A program made the position numbers and the translations under genes. The notes below the pieces were generated by a model. The model was not told where the DNA came from and made no database searches. It worked only from the letters and a program-made list of their open reading frames with translations. A DNA stretch of 64,000 nt from Trebonia sp963822615 (GTDB taxonomy: Bacteria > Actinomycetota > Actinomycetes > Streptosporangiales > Streptosporangiaceae): positions 124,001 through 188,000 of the forward strand of contig CAWGIM010000021.1 in assembly GCA_963822615.1 (NCBI GenBank), in the 5' to 3' direction. This document shows, in pieces, positions 8,529-17,050 of this stretch; the first letter of the stretch is position 1, and each line of letters starts with the position of its first letter.

Positions 8529-9284
8529 ATGGGTGGAGCAAATTCGCGCCGGGTCCGTCGCCAGGGACCCGTGACGCTGCGCGACAAGCAAGTTCCGGCG
8601 ACCACGACCGACCAGCGGCTGCTTGACCGCCGCGGCCCGTCGGACTGGGTGCACGCTGACCCGTGGCGGGTGATGCGCATCCAGGCGGAGTTCGTCGAGG
8701 GATTCGGGCTGCTGGCCGAGCTGGGGGTGGCGGTCTCGATCTTCGGCTCGGCCCGGACCAAGCCCGGCACGGCCGGCTACGAGCTGGCCGGCGACATCGC
8801 CGCGGGCCTGGTCGAGGCCGGCTACGCGATCATCACCGGCGGCGGTCCCGGCATCATGGAGGCCGCCAACAAGGGCGCCGCCCAGGCGGGCGGCGTCTCG
8901 GTCGGCCTGGGCATCGAGCTGCCGATGGAGTCCGGGCTCAACGACTACGTGAACATCGGCGTGGAGTTCCGCTACTTCTTCGTCAGGAAGACCGTCTTCA
9001 TCAAGTACTCGCAGGCCTTCGTGGTCCTGCCAGGCGGCTTCGGCACCATGGACGAGCTGTTCGAGGCGCTCACGCTGGTCGCCACCGGCAAGATCACCAA
9101 GTTCCCGATCGTCCTGGTCGGCAGCGCCTACTGGACCGGCCTGCTCGACTGGCTCAAGTCGACCATGCTCGCCGAGGGCAAGATCCACGCCGAGGAGCTG
9201 GCCCTGCTGCACATCGCGGACGAGGCCGACGAGGTAGTCAAGATCATCAAGGACGCCCACAAGGGCCTCTCCCGCAACCGCTAA
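8529..9284 (+). CDS. LOG-family nucleotide phosphoribohydrolase (TIGR00730 type)
   Basis: A 251-aa Rossmann-fold protein. The LOG family cleaves cytokinin riboside monophosphates and other nucleoside monophosphates to free base plus ribose 5-phosphate. Visible motifs are VSIFGSARTKPG, the nucleotide loop IITGGGPGIMEAANKGA, the conserved Arg in FRYFFVRKT and the signature VLPGGFGTMDELFEALT. Start ATG 8529 is chosen because the first about 80 bp of the longer frame are non-conserved and lack a ribosome site. It resembles M. tuberculosis Rv1205. With the DivIVA-like gene and tag downstream, the order partly matches Rv1205-Rv1210, but folP2 and gpgS are absent here. Confidence 0.9.
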   Translation: MGGANSRRVRRQGPVTLRDKQVPATTTDQRLLDRRGPSDWVHADPWRVMRIQAEFVEGFGLLAELGVAVSIFGSARTKPGTAGYELAGDIAAGLVEAGYAIITGGGPGIMEAANKGAAQAGGVSVGLGIELPMESGLNDYVNIGVEFRYFFVRKTVFIKYSQAFVVLPGGFGTMDELFEALTLVATGKITKFPIVLVGSAYWTGLLDWLKSTMLAEGKIHAEELALLHIADEADEVVKIIKDAHKGLSRNR

Positions 9285-9702
9285 CCCAGCCCGCCCCAGC
9301 CGGCAAACCCCAGCACCACAGGCAGACGGGGGAGCAGGGCGAAGCAAGGGGGAGCAGGGGGAGCAGGGGAGAGCGCCGCGGCGGCCCGCAGCGGGCTGTT
9401 CAGTCTCCGCCGGCACCAGTCGCCTCGCGCACCCCTCTGTTCCCCGGTGCAACCCGCCAGCGGGCCGTTTCCAGGTCAGTAATCGAAAGTTCTGCTGATC
9501 GTTGGAAACTTTTTCGGGTTATAACCCGAAAAAGTTTCCATTAATGTACATCTTGCTGTACAGGCGTGACATTTGATGCAGACGGGACCGCGCCGGCGGA
9601 GGCGGCTGGGCGCCCGGGCCTGCCCGCGCCCCTTGACCGCGAGCCGGCGGCGGGCAGCGGGGCCGCCGCACGGCCTCCCTGGCGCCGCGCTCGCCCGGCA
9701 CA
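9285..9702. other. 418-bp intergenic region: G-tract cluster and palindrome
   Basis: No convincing gene. The first part holds five G-runs spaced by AGCA/CGAAGCAA (9328-9369), a possible G-quadruplex on the plus strand. The middle holds a perfect 38-bp palindrome (9503-9540). Next to it, TGTACA is repeated at 9545-9550 and 9557-9562. Short frames through here are extended by chance in the high GC. Confidence 0.7.
9503..9540. repeat. 38-bp palindromic intergenic repeat, copy A (perfect)
   Basis: The left arm is TGGAAACTTTTTCGGGTTA and the right arm is its exact reverse complement, giving a perfect 38-bp palindrome centred between 9521 and 9522. It is far more AT-rich than its surroundings. Three imperfect 38-bp relatives lie at 16951, 50418 and 63128. 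The right 17 bases are identical to those of copy D. Here it lies between two genes on the plus strand (LOG and the XRE regulator). Confidence 0.85.
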
Positions 9703-10635
9703 ATGAATTTCATGACCGATCAGGCGCCGACCGAGCTCGGCCGGTTCCTGCGCGCCCGGCGGGAGGGCGTGCGGCCGCAGGACGTGGGCCTGCCGCCCGG
9801 GGGCGGCTCCCGCCGCACCCCGGGCCTGCGCCGGGAGGAGATCGCGACGCTGGCCGGGGTCAGCATCGACTATTACACCCGGCTGGAGCGCGGCCGGGAG
9901 ACCAGGCCGGGCCCGTCGGTGGTGGACGCGCTGGCCCGGGCGCTGCGCCTGGACAACGAGGAGTACGAGTACCTGAAGGCGCTGGCGGCGCAGGCCGCCC
10001 GGCGCGCCCCGGTGCCGCCGCGGCCGCCGTCCCGTGCCGTCCGTGCCACCAGCCGGCGGCTGCTCGAGGCGGTCCGGCCGAACCCGGCCTACGTGCTCAG
10101 CCGGACCTACGACATCCTGGCCGCCAACCCCGGCGGCGCCGCGCTGCACCCCGGCCTGCTCGACTGGCCGCCGCGGCGGCGCAACACGATCATGTACACC
10201 TTCCTGCACCCGGCCGCGCGGGAGCTGTGGCCGGACTGGGAACAGAAGGCCCGCGACTGCGTCGCGGCGCTGCGGGCGATCGCGGGCAGCGACCCGGACG
10301 CGCCCGACCTGGCCGCCCTGGTAGGGGAGCTGCTGGTGAAGAGCCCCGACTTCGGCCGCCTGTGGGCCCGCTACGAGGTGCGGCGGTCCGGCCCGGGCGA
10401 CCGGGTGATCAGGCACCCGCTGGTCGGCACGCTCCGGCTCGCCCACGAGATCATGGAGCTGAACCGGGCCGGCGGGCAGCGGCTGGTGGTCTACCTGGCC
10501 GAGCCGGGCACCCCCGACCATGACGCGGTGGTGCTGCTCGACCGGGCGGACCAGCCGGCCGGCGCAACCGCCCGCTTACGTACCGGGCAGTCGGCGGTTC
10601 GTGGCACGATTGCCGTGTGCCTGTTGTCATGGTGA
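9703..10635 (+). CDS. XRE-family regulator with MmyB-like ligand-binding domain
   Basis: A 310-aa regulator. Residues about 7-75 form an HTH with the actinomycete signature RRTPGLRREEIATLAGVS followed by YYTRLERG. Residues about 105-285 fit an MmyB-like (PAS-like) domain: NPAYVLSRTYDILAANP, FLHPAARELWPDWE and RRSGPGDRVIRHPLVG. This family is usually a transcription factor that senses a fatty-acid-like ligand and often controls a neighbouring oxidoreductase gene, but none is adjacent. Start may be ATG 9703 or ATG 9712 (MTDQAPTEL); neither has a clear ribosome site. Its last 19 bp overlap the next gene. It interrupts an otherwise mycobacterial-like LOG/DivIVA-like/tag order. Confidence 0.88.
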   Translation: MNFMTDQAPTELGRFLRARREGVRPQDVGLPPGGGSRRTPGLRREEIATLAGVSIDYYTRLERGRETRPGPSVVDALARALRLDNEEYEYLKALAAQAARRAPVPPRPPSRAVRATSRRLLEAVRPNPAYVLSRTYDILAANPGGAALHPGLLDWPPRRRNTIMYTFLHPAARELWPDWEQKARDCVAALRAIAGSDPDAPDLAALVGELLVKSPDFGRLWARYEVRRSGPGDRVIRHPLVGTLRLAHEIMELNRAGGQRLVVYLAEPGTPDHDAVVLLDRADQPAGATARLRTGQSAVRGTIAVCLLSW

Positions 10636-11147
10636 TCGCCATTGTCGTGGTTTTCATCGTCGCGGTGGCCGTCGCCAACGGCCGCGGTGCCCGGATGTCG
10701 GTCGAGCGCGGCGACCACGTGCCGCTCGACCTGGGGCCGGTGTCCGCCACCGACGTCGTGCTGCTGCGCCCGCCCACCAACCTGTGGGGCTACAACATGC
10801 AGGCCACCGACGAGGCGATGGAGCAGATCGCCGCGTCGATCAGGGAGCGCGACGTGCGCATCGTGGCGCTTGAGCAGCTGGTCACCGACCTGAGCCGGGA
10901 CCACGCGCCCGCCCTGCCGCTCGGCAGCCCGTACGCCGGGGCCCGGCACCGCCGGGAAGCCGACGAGACCGCCGACACCACCGCGATCTACCAGGCCCGG
11001 CCCGGTTACGCCGCGCCGGGCCCGGTTGCCCCCGGGCTGACCGACACCAGCACGGCCGACACCATCCCGGACGGTCTCGCCCTGGCTGAGCACGCCCTGG
11101 CTGAGCACGGGCTGGCTGAGCACGGCCCGGCCGGCCCCGCAGGCTGA
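10617..11147 (+). CDS. DivIVA-domain-like membrane-anchored protein
   Basis: A 176-aa protein. An N-terminal TM helix (about residues 3-20, VVMVIAIVVVFIVAVAVA) precedes a DivIVA-like segment at about residues 50-95: PTNLWGYNMQATDEAMEQIA, then a coiled-coil-compatible RERDVRIVALEQLVTDL. The C-terminus is low-complexity and ends in a threefold LAEH(A/G) repeat (15-bp units near 11089-11133). It resembles M. tuberculosis Rv1209, which also precedes tag (Rv1210). A role at poles or septa is typical of DivIVA proteins but is only inferred here. It starts at GTG 10617, overlapping the XRE gene by 19 bp. Confidence 0.7.
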   Translation: MPVVMVIAIVVVFIVAVAVANGRGARMSVERGDHVPLDLGPVSATDVVLLRPPTNLWGYNMQATDEAMEQIAASIRERDVRIVALEQLVTDLSRDHAPALPLGSPYAGARHRREADETADTTAIYQARPGYAAPGPVAPGLTDTSTADTIPDGLALAEHALAEHGLAEHGPAGPAG

Positions 11148-11254
11148 GCCCGGCGGGCCGGGACCGGGCGAGCCGCCGTCCGACGCGGGCCAGCCCGCCC
11201 TCGGCCAGTCGGCACCGGGCCAGTCGGCACCGGGCCAGCCGCCCGAGCAGTCCC

Positions 11255-11872
11255 ATGACTGATCCGCAGCCGGCTGGCCCCCTCCCACCGGAAGCCGCGG
11301 GCGGGCCGGTGACCGGGCCGGACGGGCGGCTGCGCTGCCCGTGGGGGGTGAGCACCCCCGACTACGTGGCCTACCACGACGCCGAGTGGGGCCGGCCGGT
11401 GCGCGGCGACCAGGCCATCTTCGAGCGGATCTGCCTTGAGGCGTTCCAGTCCGGCCTGTCCTGGCTGATCATCTTGCGCAAGCGGGAGAACTTCAGGAAG
11501 GCGTTCGCCGGGTTCGACATCCCGGCCGTGGCCGCGTTCACCGAGGCCGACCAGGAACGGCTGCTGGCGGACGCCGGCATCGTGCGCAACCGGGCCAAGA
11601 TCAGCGCCGCCATCGCCAACGCCCGCGCCGCCCTTGAGCTGCCGCAAGGGCTCAGCGACCTGGTCTGGAGCTACGCCGAGGCCGACCGCCCGGCGCCGCG
11701 CACCCTGGCCGACCTGCCGGCCAAGACCGCTGCCTCGGCCGCGCTGGCCAAGGAGCTGCGCAAGCGCGGCTTCGTGTTCACCGGGCCGGTCACCATGTAC
11801 GCCGCCATGCAGGCCTGCGGACTGGTCAACGACCACCTGGAGCAGTGCTTCGCGCGGGCCGCGGCCGGCTGA
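11255..11872 (+). CDS. tag: DNA-3-methyladenine glycosylase I
   Basis: A 205-aa HhH-type glycosylase that excises 3-methyladenine. It carries the Tag features: RCPWGVSTPDYVAYHDAEWG (zinc Cys, substrate pocket), FERICLEAFQSGLSW with the conserved Glu, and the C-terminal zinc ligands in QACGLVNDHLEQCF (His and Cys). Length is normal for Tag plus a 25-residue Pro/Ala-rich N-terminus. It starts at ATG 11255, about 100 bp after the DivIVA-like gene. Alkylation repair is represented again at 35.7-38 kb by ogt and ada-alkA. Confidence 0.94.
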   Translation: MTDPQPAGPLPPEAAGGPVTGPDGRLRCPWGVSTPDYVAYHDAEWGRPVRGDQAIFERICLEAFQSGLSWLIILRKRENFRKAFAGFDIPAVAAFTEADQERLLADAGIVRNRAKISAAIANARAALELPQGLSDLVWSYAEADRPAPRTLADLPAKTAASAALAKELRKRGFVFTGPVTMYAAMQACGLVNDHLEQCFARAAAG

Positions 11873-11966
11873 GCCTGGCCGCCCGCGCTGGCCCGGCGCG
11901 CTGACCCGCGCTGGCCTCGATTTGCGCCCAGCTGCGCACATCCGCGGGCAGTCCCGTAGCGATCGT

Positions 11967-11972
11967 GTAACA
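11967..11972 (+). promoter_or_regulatory. Candidate -10 element giving a leaderless transcript
   Basis: TAACAA (extended TAACAAT) ends 9 bp before ATG 11982. The expected transcription start would be at or next to the start codon. No ribosome site is visible. No good -35 is seen, so the promoter is tentative. Confidence 0.4.
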
Positions 11973-11981
11973 ATACGCCGC

Positions 11982-12827
11982 ATGGCTGATTCCGAACCTG
12001 ACATCGCCGAGCTCTTCGCGCCGCTGCGCCCGGCGCACGCCGCCGACGTCGTGCTGAGCGAGGCACGCGAGGTGCTGCCGCACGTCAGCCGCCCGATCGA
12101 CGCCGAGCTGTGGGGGTCGGACATGATCGGCGCCCTCGGCCGCCCGGCCGCCCGGGCAGCCGCCGACAAGGCGGCAGCCGGTAACGCGGCCGGTGACAGC
12201 ACCGATGACGGCGCCGGGCTGATGGCGGAGCTGGCGCAGTCGCTGGTGCCCGCGGCCGAGCGGGAAGCGACCCCGGAGGCGCTGGCGCTGCTGCGGGTGC
12301 TGGCCGCGGTCGGCACCCCGGAGCTGGCGGCGGCGGCGACCGCGGCGGCCGGGCGGGTCACCGCGGCGGGCGTGCCCGACCCGGACTGGGCGTCGGCCGT
12401 CGGCCACCCCGAGGTCGGCCGCTGCTGGCACTACGGCGACGTCGGCGGCCAGCAGGAGTCGGTCACCGTGAGCTTCGGCTACGGCGCCGCCGAGCATGCC
12501 CTGTCGGTGCTGATCGACCACAACCGGGGCGGCAAGATCAAGGACGCCTGGGTCGACGACGCGGCCGGCCTGCTCGACAAGACCTGGCTGGCAACGGAGA
12601 ACGACCCGCTGGTCATCTTCGAGCCGATCGAGCCCGAGGACGCGGCCGGGCGCCTGGCGCAGGCGGTCGCGGCGGGCGAGTGCCCGGTCAAGCCGGACGA
12701 GGCCGACGACCTGGCCGCGCACCGCGCCCTGCTGCACGCCCGTATCCGCTACCTGACGGCGAACTTAGCCCGCCGCGCCCGCCGCCAAAGTGGCCCGGCC
12801 GGGCCGGCCGGGCCGGTCAGGCCGTGA
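11982..12827 (+). CDS. Conserved hypothetical actinobacterial protein
   Basis: A 281-aa soluble protein with no recognised domain. The N-terminal half is acidic and alanine-rich. The C-terminal half has a compact conserved-looking core, GRCWHYGDVGGQQESVTVSF, then YGAAEHALSVLIDHNRGGKI and KDAWVDDAAGLLDKTW. The tail is basic with a GPAGPAGPV repeat. Start ATG 11982 is supported by the TAACAAT immediately upstream; the reading frame extends further 5' only as a shadow of tag. It converges on the PHP gene with an 11-bp overlap (12817-12827). I do not recognise its function. Confidence 0.75.
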   Translation: MADSEPDIAELFAPLRPAHAADVVLSEAREVLPHVSRPIDAELWGSDMIGALGRPAARAAADKAAAGNAAGDSTDDGAGLMAELAQSLVPAAEREATPEALALLRVLAAVGTPELAAAATAAAGRVTAAGVPDPDWASAVGHPEVGRCWHYGDVGGQQESVTVSFGYGAAEHALSVLIDHNRGGKIKDAWVDDAAGLLDKTWLATENDPLVIFEPIEPEDAAGRLAQAVAAGECPVKPDEADDLAAHRALLHARIRYLTANLARRARRQSGPAGPAGPVRP

Positions 12828-14085
12828 GTGCGACCGTGGTGCCGGCCGCCGGGTCGACCAGCCGCTGGTAGCCGGGCGCGGCCGGCAGCCGGGCGAGGTC
12901 GCCGGTCACCCGCCGCGACGGCCCGTCCGGGCCCACCAGCAGCAGGCCGTCACCGCCCGCCGCCACTAGCCCGCCCGGCTCGCCCGCCCGGCCCCGCTCC
13001 CGCAGCAGCACCGGGCCGTCCCGGGTGGCGGAGATCGCCACCCGCCCGGCCCGCAGCCCGTCCATGATCCCGGCCACCCCTGGCTGCGCGCACGCCACCC
13101 AGGTGGTCGGGGTGCCGAGCGGAGCATCCGAGCCGGGCCGGTGCCAGTCGCTGCCGCCGACCGGGATGGCAGCCGGGTCCCACGCCTGCCACCAGGACAA
13201 CGGCGTGGTCCACGTCCGGTCAAGCCACGACCAGTGCCACACCTCGAGCAGCGGCGGCCGCCGTGGCATCGGGTGCAGCCACGAGGCCGCCCCCGCGAAC
13301 GGGTGGTTGACCGACATCAGCCCGCCGCCGGCTTCCGCCGCCGCCAGCCAGGACGCCGCGGGCGCGCGGAAGTCGACCCACCCGGTGTCGCCGAGCACCC
13401 CGGCGTGCCCCCGGTCGGTGGTGACCTCCTGCCCGGGCAGCAGCGTCACCCCGTAGCGGGCGGACAGCGGCCCGAGGCTGGCGTGGTGGCTGACGGTGTT
13501 GTGGTCGGTGACCGCGACGAAGTCGAGCCCGCGGCTGGCCGCGTGCACAGCCAGCTCGGGCACGCTCATCACCCCGTCGGAGTGCACCGTGTGCGCGTGC
13601 AGGTCCCCCGCCAGCCAGGTCAGCCCGTCGGGGGCGGGCAGCGGGCGGCGGGCCGGGCGGTCAGCGACGGCCGGGGGCAGCACCGGGTCTGCCGCCTGGT
13701 GCGCCGTCAGCAGGCGGGCCAGCGCGTCGCCCGCGGCGCTGACCGGCTCGGCGGTGACCGTGAACGGCACGCCGCCCGCGGGGACCAGGTGCAGCCCGAT
13801 CACCACCTGCCACTGGCCCGCGGTGACCGGCCCGGCCAGGTAGCCCGGGGTGGCGGCGCCCTCGGCGACCGCGAACGCCTCCCGGGCGCCGCCCGACCAG
13901 CCGCGGAACCCGGCGGGCCCGAGGCAGCCGAGGTCGAGTACCGCCCCGGACTCCCGGGGGTAGGACAGCGTCACTCGCAGCGCGGACGTCCCGGCCGGTA
14001 CCTCGAACGGCAGGTAGTGCCACGGCGCGGCGATCCGGTCATCGACGGTGAACGTTCCCGTGCGGGTGAATGCCGACGACCCCAT
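12817..14085 (-). CDS. PHP-domain metallohydrolase (CehA/McbA-like)
   Basis: A 422-aa protein. An N-terminal beta-rich domain (about residues 1-130) precedes a PHP phosphoesterase domain. The metal motifs are WLAGDLHAHTVHSDGVMS (HxH), FVAVTDHNTVSHH, LLPGQEVTTDRGHAG, VNHPFAG and VGGSDWHRPGS. CehA/McbA-type enzymes are metal-dependent hydrolases on phosphoesters or carbamates; the substrate here is unknown. Start ATG 14085 (MGSSAFTRTG) is chosen; an in-frame GTG lies 6 bp further upstream. No signal peptide is evident. It is divergent from the HelD-like gene. Confidence 0.85.
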   Translation of the reverse strand: MGSSAFTRTGTFTVDDRIAAPWHYLPFEVPAGTSALRVTLSYPRESGAVLDLGCLGPAGFRGWSGGAREAFAVAEGAATPGYLAGPVTAGQWQVVIGLHLVPAGGVPFTVTAEPVSAAGDALARLLTAHQAADPVLPPAVADRPARRPLPAPDGLTWLAGDLHAHTVHSDGVMSVPELAVHAASRGLDFVAVTDHNTVSHHASLGPLSARYGVTLLPGQEVTTDRGHAGVLGDTGWVDFRAPAASWLAAAEAGGGLMSVNHPFAGAASWLHPMPRRPPLLEVWHWSWLDRTWTTPLSWWQAWDPAAIPVGGSDWHRPGSDAPLGTPTTWVACAQPGVAGIMDGLRAGRVAISATRDGPVLLRERGRAGEPGGLVAAGGDGLLLVGPDGPSRRVTGDLARLPAAPGYQRLVDPAAGTTVALTA

Positions 14086-14171
14086 GAGCACATCTGATCA
14101 CGCCAGAAAACCGGATGCCAGCAGCCGGTAGCCGGTGCTAGGGTCTTGAGCTTCGCGCTCATCCGCACCCA

Positions 14172-14190
14172 CCCCAAGCCTGCCAAGGGG
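14172..14190 (+). promoter_or_regulatory. 19-bp imperfect palindrome before the HelD-like gene
   Basis: CCCCAAGCCTGCCAAGGGG has outer CCCC/GGGG arms and partial inner symmetry, and ends 8 bp before ATG 14199. Its right arm also supplies the ribosome site (AAGGGGG). Length and position recall the 19-bp rifamycin-associated element found upstream of rifamycin-responsive helicase genes, but the match to that consensus could not be tested. Confidence 0.3.
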
Positions 14191-14198
14191 GTTCAGCC

Positions 14199-16430
14199 AT
14201 GCCCGCCGACTCCACGGACCGTGCCGCCGAGGACCGTGCCGCCGAAGACGGGGTAATCGCCGACGAACGCGCCCACCTCGCCCGCTCCCGCGAGTTCCTG
14301 CACCTGATGCGGGATAACGCGCTCGCGCTGGCGGAGAACCCGATGGCCGGGGACCGGGTCAGCCTGGAGTTCCTCAAGGCCGACCTCTACCGGCGGGCCG
14401 AGGCGCTGAAGGACCTGCCCGACGCGCCGCTGTTCTTCGGCCGGCTCGACTACCGCGAGCTGGCCGCGGCCGAGGCGGACTTCGCCGGCGGTGACTTCCA
14501 CATTGGCCGCAGGCACGTGCATGACCCGGACGGCACCCCGGTCGTGCTCGACTGGCGGGCCCCGGTGTCGCGGCCGTTCTACCGGGCCAGCCAGTCCGAC
14601 CCGATGGGCCTGACGCTGCGCCGCCGGTTCGGTTTCGCCGGCGGCACCCTCACCGCCTTCGAGGACGAGAGCTTCCCGGCCGCGGCCAGCCGCACCCGTT
14701 CGGCCGAAAATGCTGAGGAACCGGGCCCGAGCAGGCTGCTCGTCTCCGAGATCGAGCGGCCCCGGTCCGGCCCGATGCGGGACATCGTGGCCACCATCCA
14801 GCCTGAGCAGGACGACATCGTGCGGGCGGACGCGGGCGCCACCGTCTGCGTGCAGGGCGCGCCCGGCACCGGCAAGACCGCGGTCGGCCTGCACCGGATC
14901 GCGTACCTGCTGTACGCGCACAAGGAGCAGGTGACCAGGCGGGGCGTGCTGGTGGTGGGCCCCAACCTGGCCTTTCTCTCCTACATCAGGAACGTGCTGC
15001 CCGCCCTGGGCGAACTCGACGTCACCCAGACCACCGTGGCCGGCCTGGTCGCGTCGGGCCCGGTCCGCGGCACCGACACCGACCAGGCGGCGGCGGTGAA
15101 GGGCGACGCCCGGATGGCGGAGCTGCTGCGGCGGGCGCTGTGGGCCAACGTCCAGCCGCCGGCCGACGCGCTGGTGCTGAGCCGCGGCACCCGGCGGCTG
15201 CGGCTGCCCGCGCACCAGGTCGAGGCGCTGGCGGCCGAGCTGCGCGACCGCGGCGTGCGCTACGGCACCGGCCGCGACCTGCTGGCCCACCGCATCGCGC
15301 ACGTGCTGCTGACCCAGCTCGAGGCGGCCGGCGAGACCTGCGACGACCGCACCCACGACGCGGTCCGCCGGTCCGCGCCGGTCCGCCGCTGCGTGGACCA
15401 GGCGTGGCCCAAGGTTGACCCCAGGAGGCTGGTCTTCGCCCTGCTCAGCGATCAAGAGCAGATCAAGATGAACGGGTTCGGCTTGCTGTCGGACGCCGAG
15501 ATGGCCCTGCTGGCCTGGCCGAAGGCGCCGCGCGGGCCCGGCTCGGCCCCGTGGACCCGGGCCGACCAGGTGCTGATCGACGAGGCGGCCGACCTGATCG
15601 AGCGCACCCCGTCGCTCGCGCACATCGTGGTGGACGAGGCGCAGGACCTGTCGCCGATGGAGATGCGGGCGATCGGGCGGCGCTGCGCCACCGGCGCCGC
15701 CACCGTGCTCGGCGACATCGCCCAGGGCACCACCCCGTGGGCGGCTACCTCCTGGCCGGCCCTGCTTGAGCACCTGGGTAAGCCGGCCGCCGCGGTCCGC
15801 GAGCTCGACGTCGGCTACCGGGTGCCGCGGCAGATCCTCGACTTCGCCTCCCGGCTGCTGCCCGCGATCGCTCCCGGGCTGGCGCCCGCCCGGTCGCTGC
15901 GGGCCGACCCGGACGCGCTCCGGCTGGTGCCGGCCGCGCCCGCTGAGCTGGGGGCGCTGGTCGCGGCCGAGTGCGCGGCGGCCATGGAACGGCCCGGCTC
16001 GGTCGCCGTGATCGCCGCCGACCAGCAGGTCGCCGAGGCCGGGGCGGCGCTGCGGGCGGCCGGCCTCGGCTTCCGCCTGCTGGGCGACGCCGACCCGGAC
16101 GCGGCCGGGGCGGACTCAGCCGGGACCGACCAGGCCGGGGCGGGACCGGCCGGGGCGGGACCGGGCGAGCCCGCCCGGCTCACGCTGGTGCCGGTCACCC
16201 TGGCCAAGGGCCTCGAGTTCGATCACGTGGTGCTGCTTGAGCCGGGCCGGATCGCGGCGGGCGAGGCCTACGGGCTGCGGCGGCTCTACGTCGCCCTCAC
16301 CCGGGCAGTTTCCCGGCTCACCGTGTTTCACGCTGAACCGCTGCCCGCCGAGCTTTCGTTACGTACGATGAGACCCGGGCCACATTTTCGGCCTGTCGGT
16401 GTGAACCCCGCTATTTGGACAGTGTCCTAA
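14199..16430 (+). CDS. HelD-like superfamily-1 helicase acting on RNA polymerase
   Basis: A 743-aa UvrD/HelD-type ATPase. HelD proteins release RNA polymerase from stalled complexes, and some (HelR) also protect it from rifamycins. The N-terminal coiled-coil region (about residues 1-110) is followed by Walker A GAPGTGKT at residues 220-227, Walker B VVDEAQDLSPMEMRAIGRR, motif III GDIAQGT, motif V LAKGLEFDHVVLLEP and motif VI RRLYVALTRA. The domain order (helical N-arm, split 1A, 2A) and the lack of a DNA-binding UvrD C-terminus favour HelD. It starts at ATG 14199 with AAGGGGG upstream. There is an Ala/Gly-rich repeat at residues 635-665 before the last helicase motifs. Confidence 0.88.
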   Translation: MPADSTDRAAEDRAAEDGVIADERAHLARSREFLHLMRDNALALAENPMAGDRVSLEFLKADLYRRAEALKDLPDAPLFFGRLDYRELAAAEADFAGGDFHIGRRHVHDPDGTPVVLDWRAPVSRPFYRASQSDPMGLTLRRRFGFAGGTLTAFEDESFPAAASRTRSAENAEEPGPSRLLVSEIERPRSGPMRDIVATIQPEQDDIVRADAGATVCVQGAPGTGKTAVGLHRIAYLLYAHKEQVTRRGVLVVGPNLAFLSYIRNVLPALGELDVTQTTVAGLVASGPVRGTDTDQAAAVKGDARMAELLRRALWANVQPPADALVLSRGTRRLRLPAHQVEALAAELRDRGVRYGTGRDLLAHRIAHVLLTQLEAAGETCDDRTHDAVRRSAPVRRCVDQAWPKVDPRRLVFALLSDQEQIKMNGFGLLSDAEMALLAWPKAPRGPGSAPWTRADQVLIDEAADLIERTPSLAHIVVDEAQDLSPMEMRAIGRRCATGAATVLGDIAQGTTPWAATSWPALLEHLGKPAAAVRELDVGYRVPRQILDFASRLLPAIAPGLAPARSLRADPDALRLVPAAPAELGALVAAECAAAMERPGSVAVIAADQQVAEAGAALRAAGLGFRLLGDADPDAAGADSAGTDQAGAGPAGAGPGEPARLTLVPVTLAKGLEFDHVVLLEPGRIAAGEAYGLRRLYVALTRAVSRLTVFHAEPLPAELSLRTMRPGPHFRPVGVNPAIWTVS

Positions 16431-16561
16431 GCGGCCCGCCCGGGCGACACGGGGCTCGCCGACCAGCGGGGGCGTTGCGCGTGCCGCGGTGCGGCGGCAT
16501 CCTGGGACGATGTGCCCGCGCCGGTACCGGGAAACTACTATCAGTCACACGGTGGTGTTCT

Positions 16562-16843
16562 GTGGAAGCCAAGGGAAACCACGCAGCGGCAGCTGTCTAC
16601 CTCGACAAGCTGGCAGAAGAGCTGACCAACCGCGGCCTTGAGGCGTGGCTGATGGCCCCGCCGGGCCGGGTGCCGAGCGTGTACATCACTAACCCGGGCG
16701 CCCGCGCGCTCGAGGAGAACGTCTACGTCGACCGGGGCAAGGACGGCCTGTGGTGGTTCTGGTGGTCGTGGGCCGAGCGCATCGCGATGGCCGACGACCT
16801 CGACGCCTCCGCCGCCGCGATCACCCGCGTGCTCAAGCTCTAG
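16562..16843 (+). CDS. Small conserved hypothetical protein (Trp-rich core)
   Basis: A 93-aa protein, if it starts at GTG 16562 (VEAKGNHAAAAVYLDKLAEE). Its regular alpha/beta-looking sequence includes VPSVYITNPGARALEENVYV and GLWWFWWSWAERI, and it ends in ITRVLKL. The frame is open further upstream to 16415, but that part reads as arginine/glycine-rich noise. It follows the helicase by 131 bp on the same strand. Composition and third-position GC support a real gene. I do not recognise the family. Confidence 0.65.
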   Translation: MEAKGNHAAAAVYLDKLAEELTNRGLEAWLMAPPGRVPSVYITNPGARALEENVYVDRGKDGLWWFWWSWAERIAMADDLDASAAAITRVLKL

Positions 16844-16879
16844 CTCCCCGCCGCCGCCACCCGCGGCCCCGCGCCCGAG

Positions 16880-16900
16880 CCGTGGTTGTGGCAACCACGG
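16880..16900. terminator. Hairpin with TGGTTG/CAACCA arms
   Basis: Perfect 9-bp stem CCGTGGTTG / CAACCACGG around a 3-base loop, 37 bp after the preceding stop codon. No T-tract follows. Its TGGTTGNNGCAACCA-type core recurs after truB (25838-25858 and 25872-25886), so it may be a terminator or a dispersed small motif. Confidence 0.5.
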
Positions 16901-16950
16901 ACGCCAGGTTCCCCCAGGTAGCGGTTTTATTGCGGAAACTTTTGGCAGTA

Positions 16951-16988
16951 TGGAAACAATTTGGTGCGATAGCACTAAATTATTTCCG
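16951..16988. repeat. 38-bp palindromic intergenic repeat, copy B (imperfect)
   Basis: It begins TGGAAACAATTTGGTGCGA and ends TTATTTCCG, 38 bp in all. The first 11 bases match copy D. A half-site TTTATTGCGGAAACTTTTGG lies just upstream (16926-16945) and resembles the left flank of copy C. It sits between two converging genes. Confidence 0.75.
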
Positions 16989-17050
16989 CTCTGAGCCATT
17001 GGCCTGCAGCTACGTGACCAGAGTGGCGCTGGTGGCCCGGAACCCGCGGC

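Noticed and set aside
9545..9562. TGTACA-N6-TGTACA as a regulator operator
   Set aside because: It is a repeat of a 6-bp self-palindrome next to the 38-bp element, too short to claim alone.
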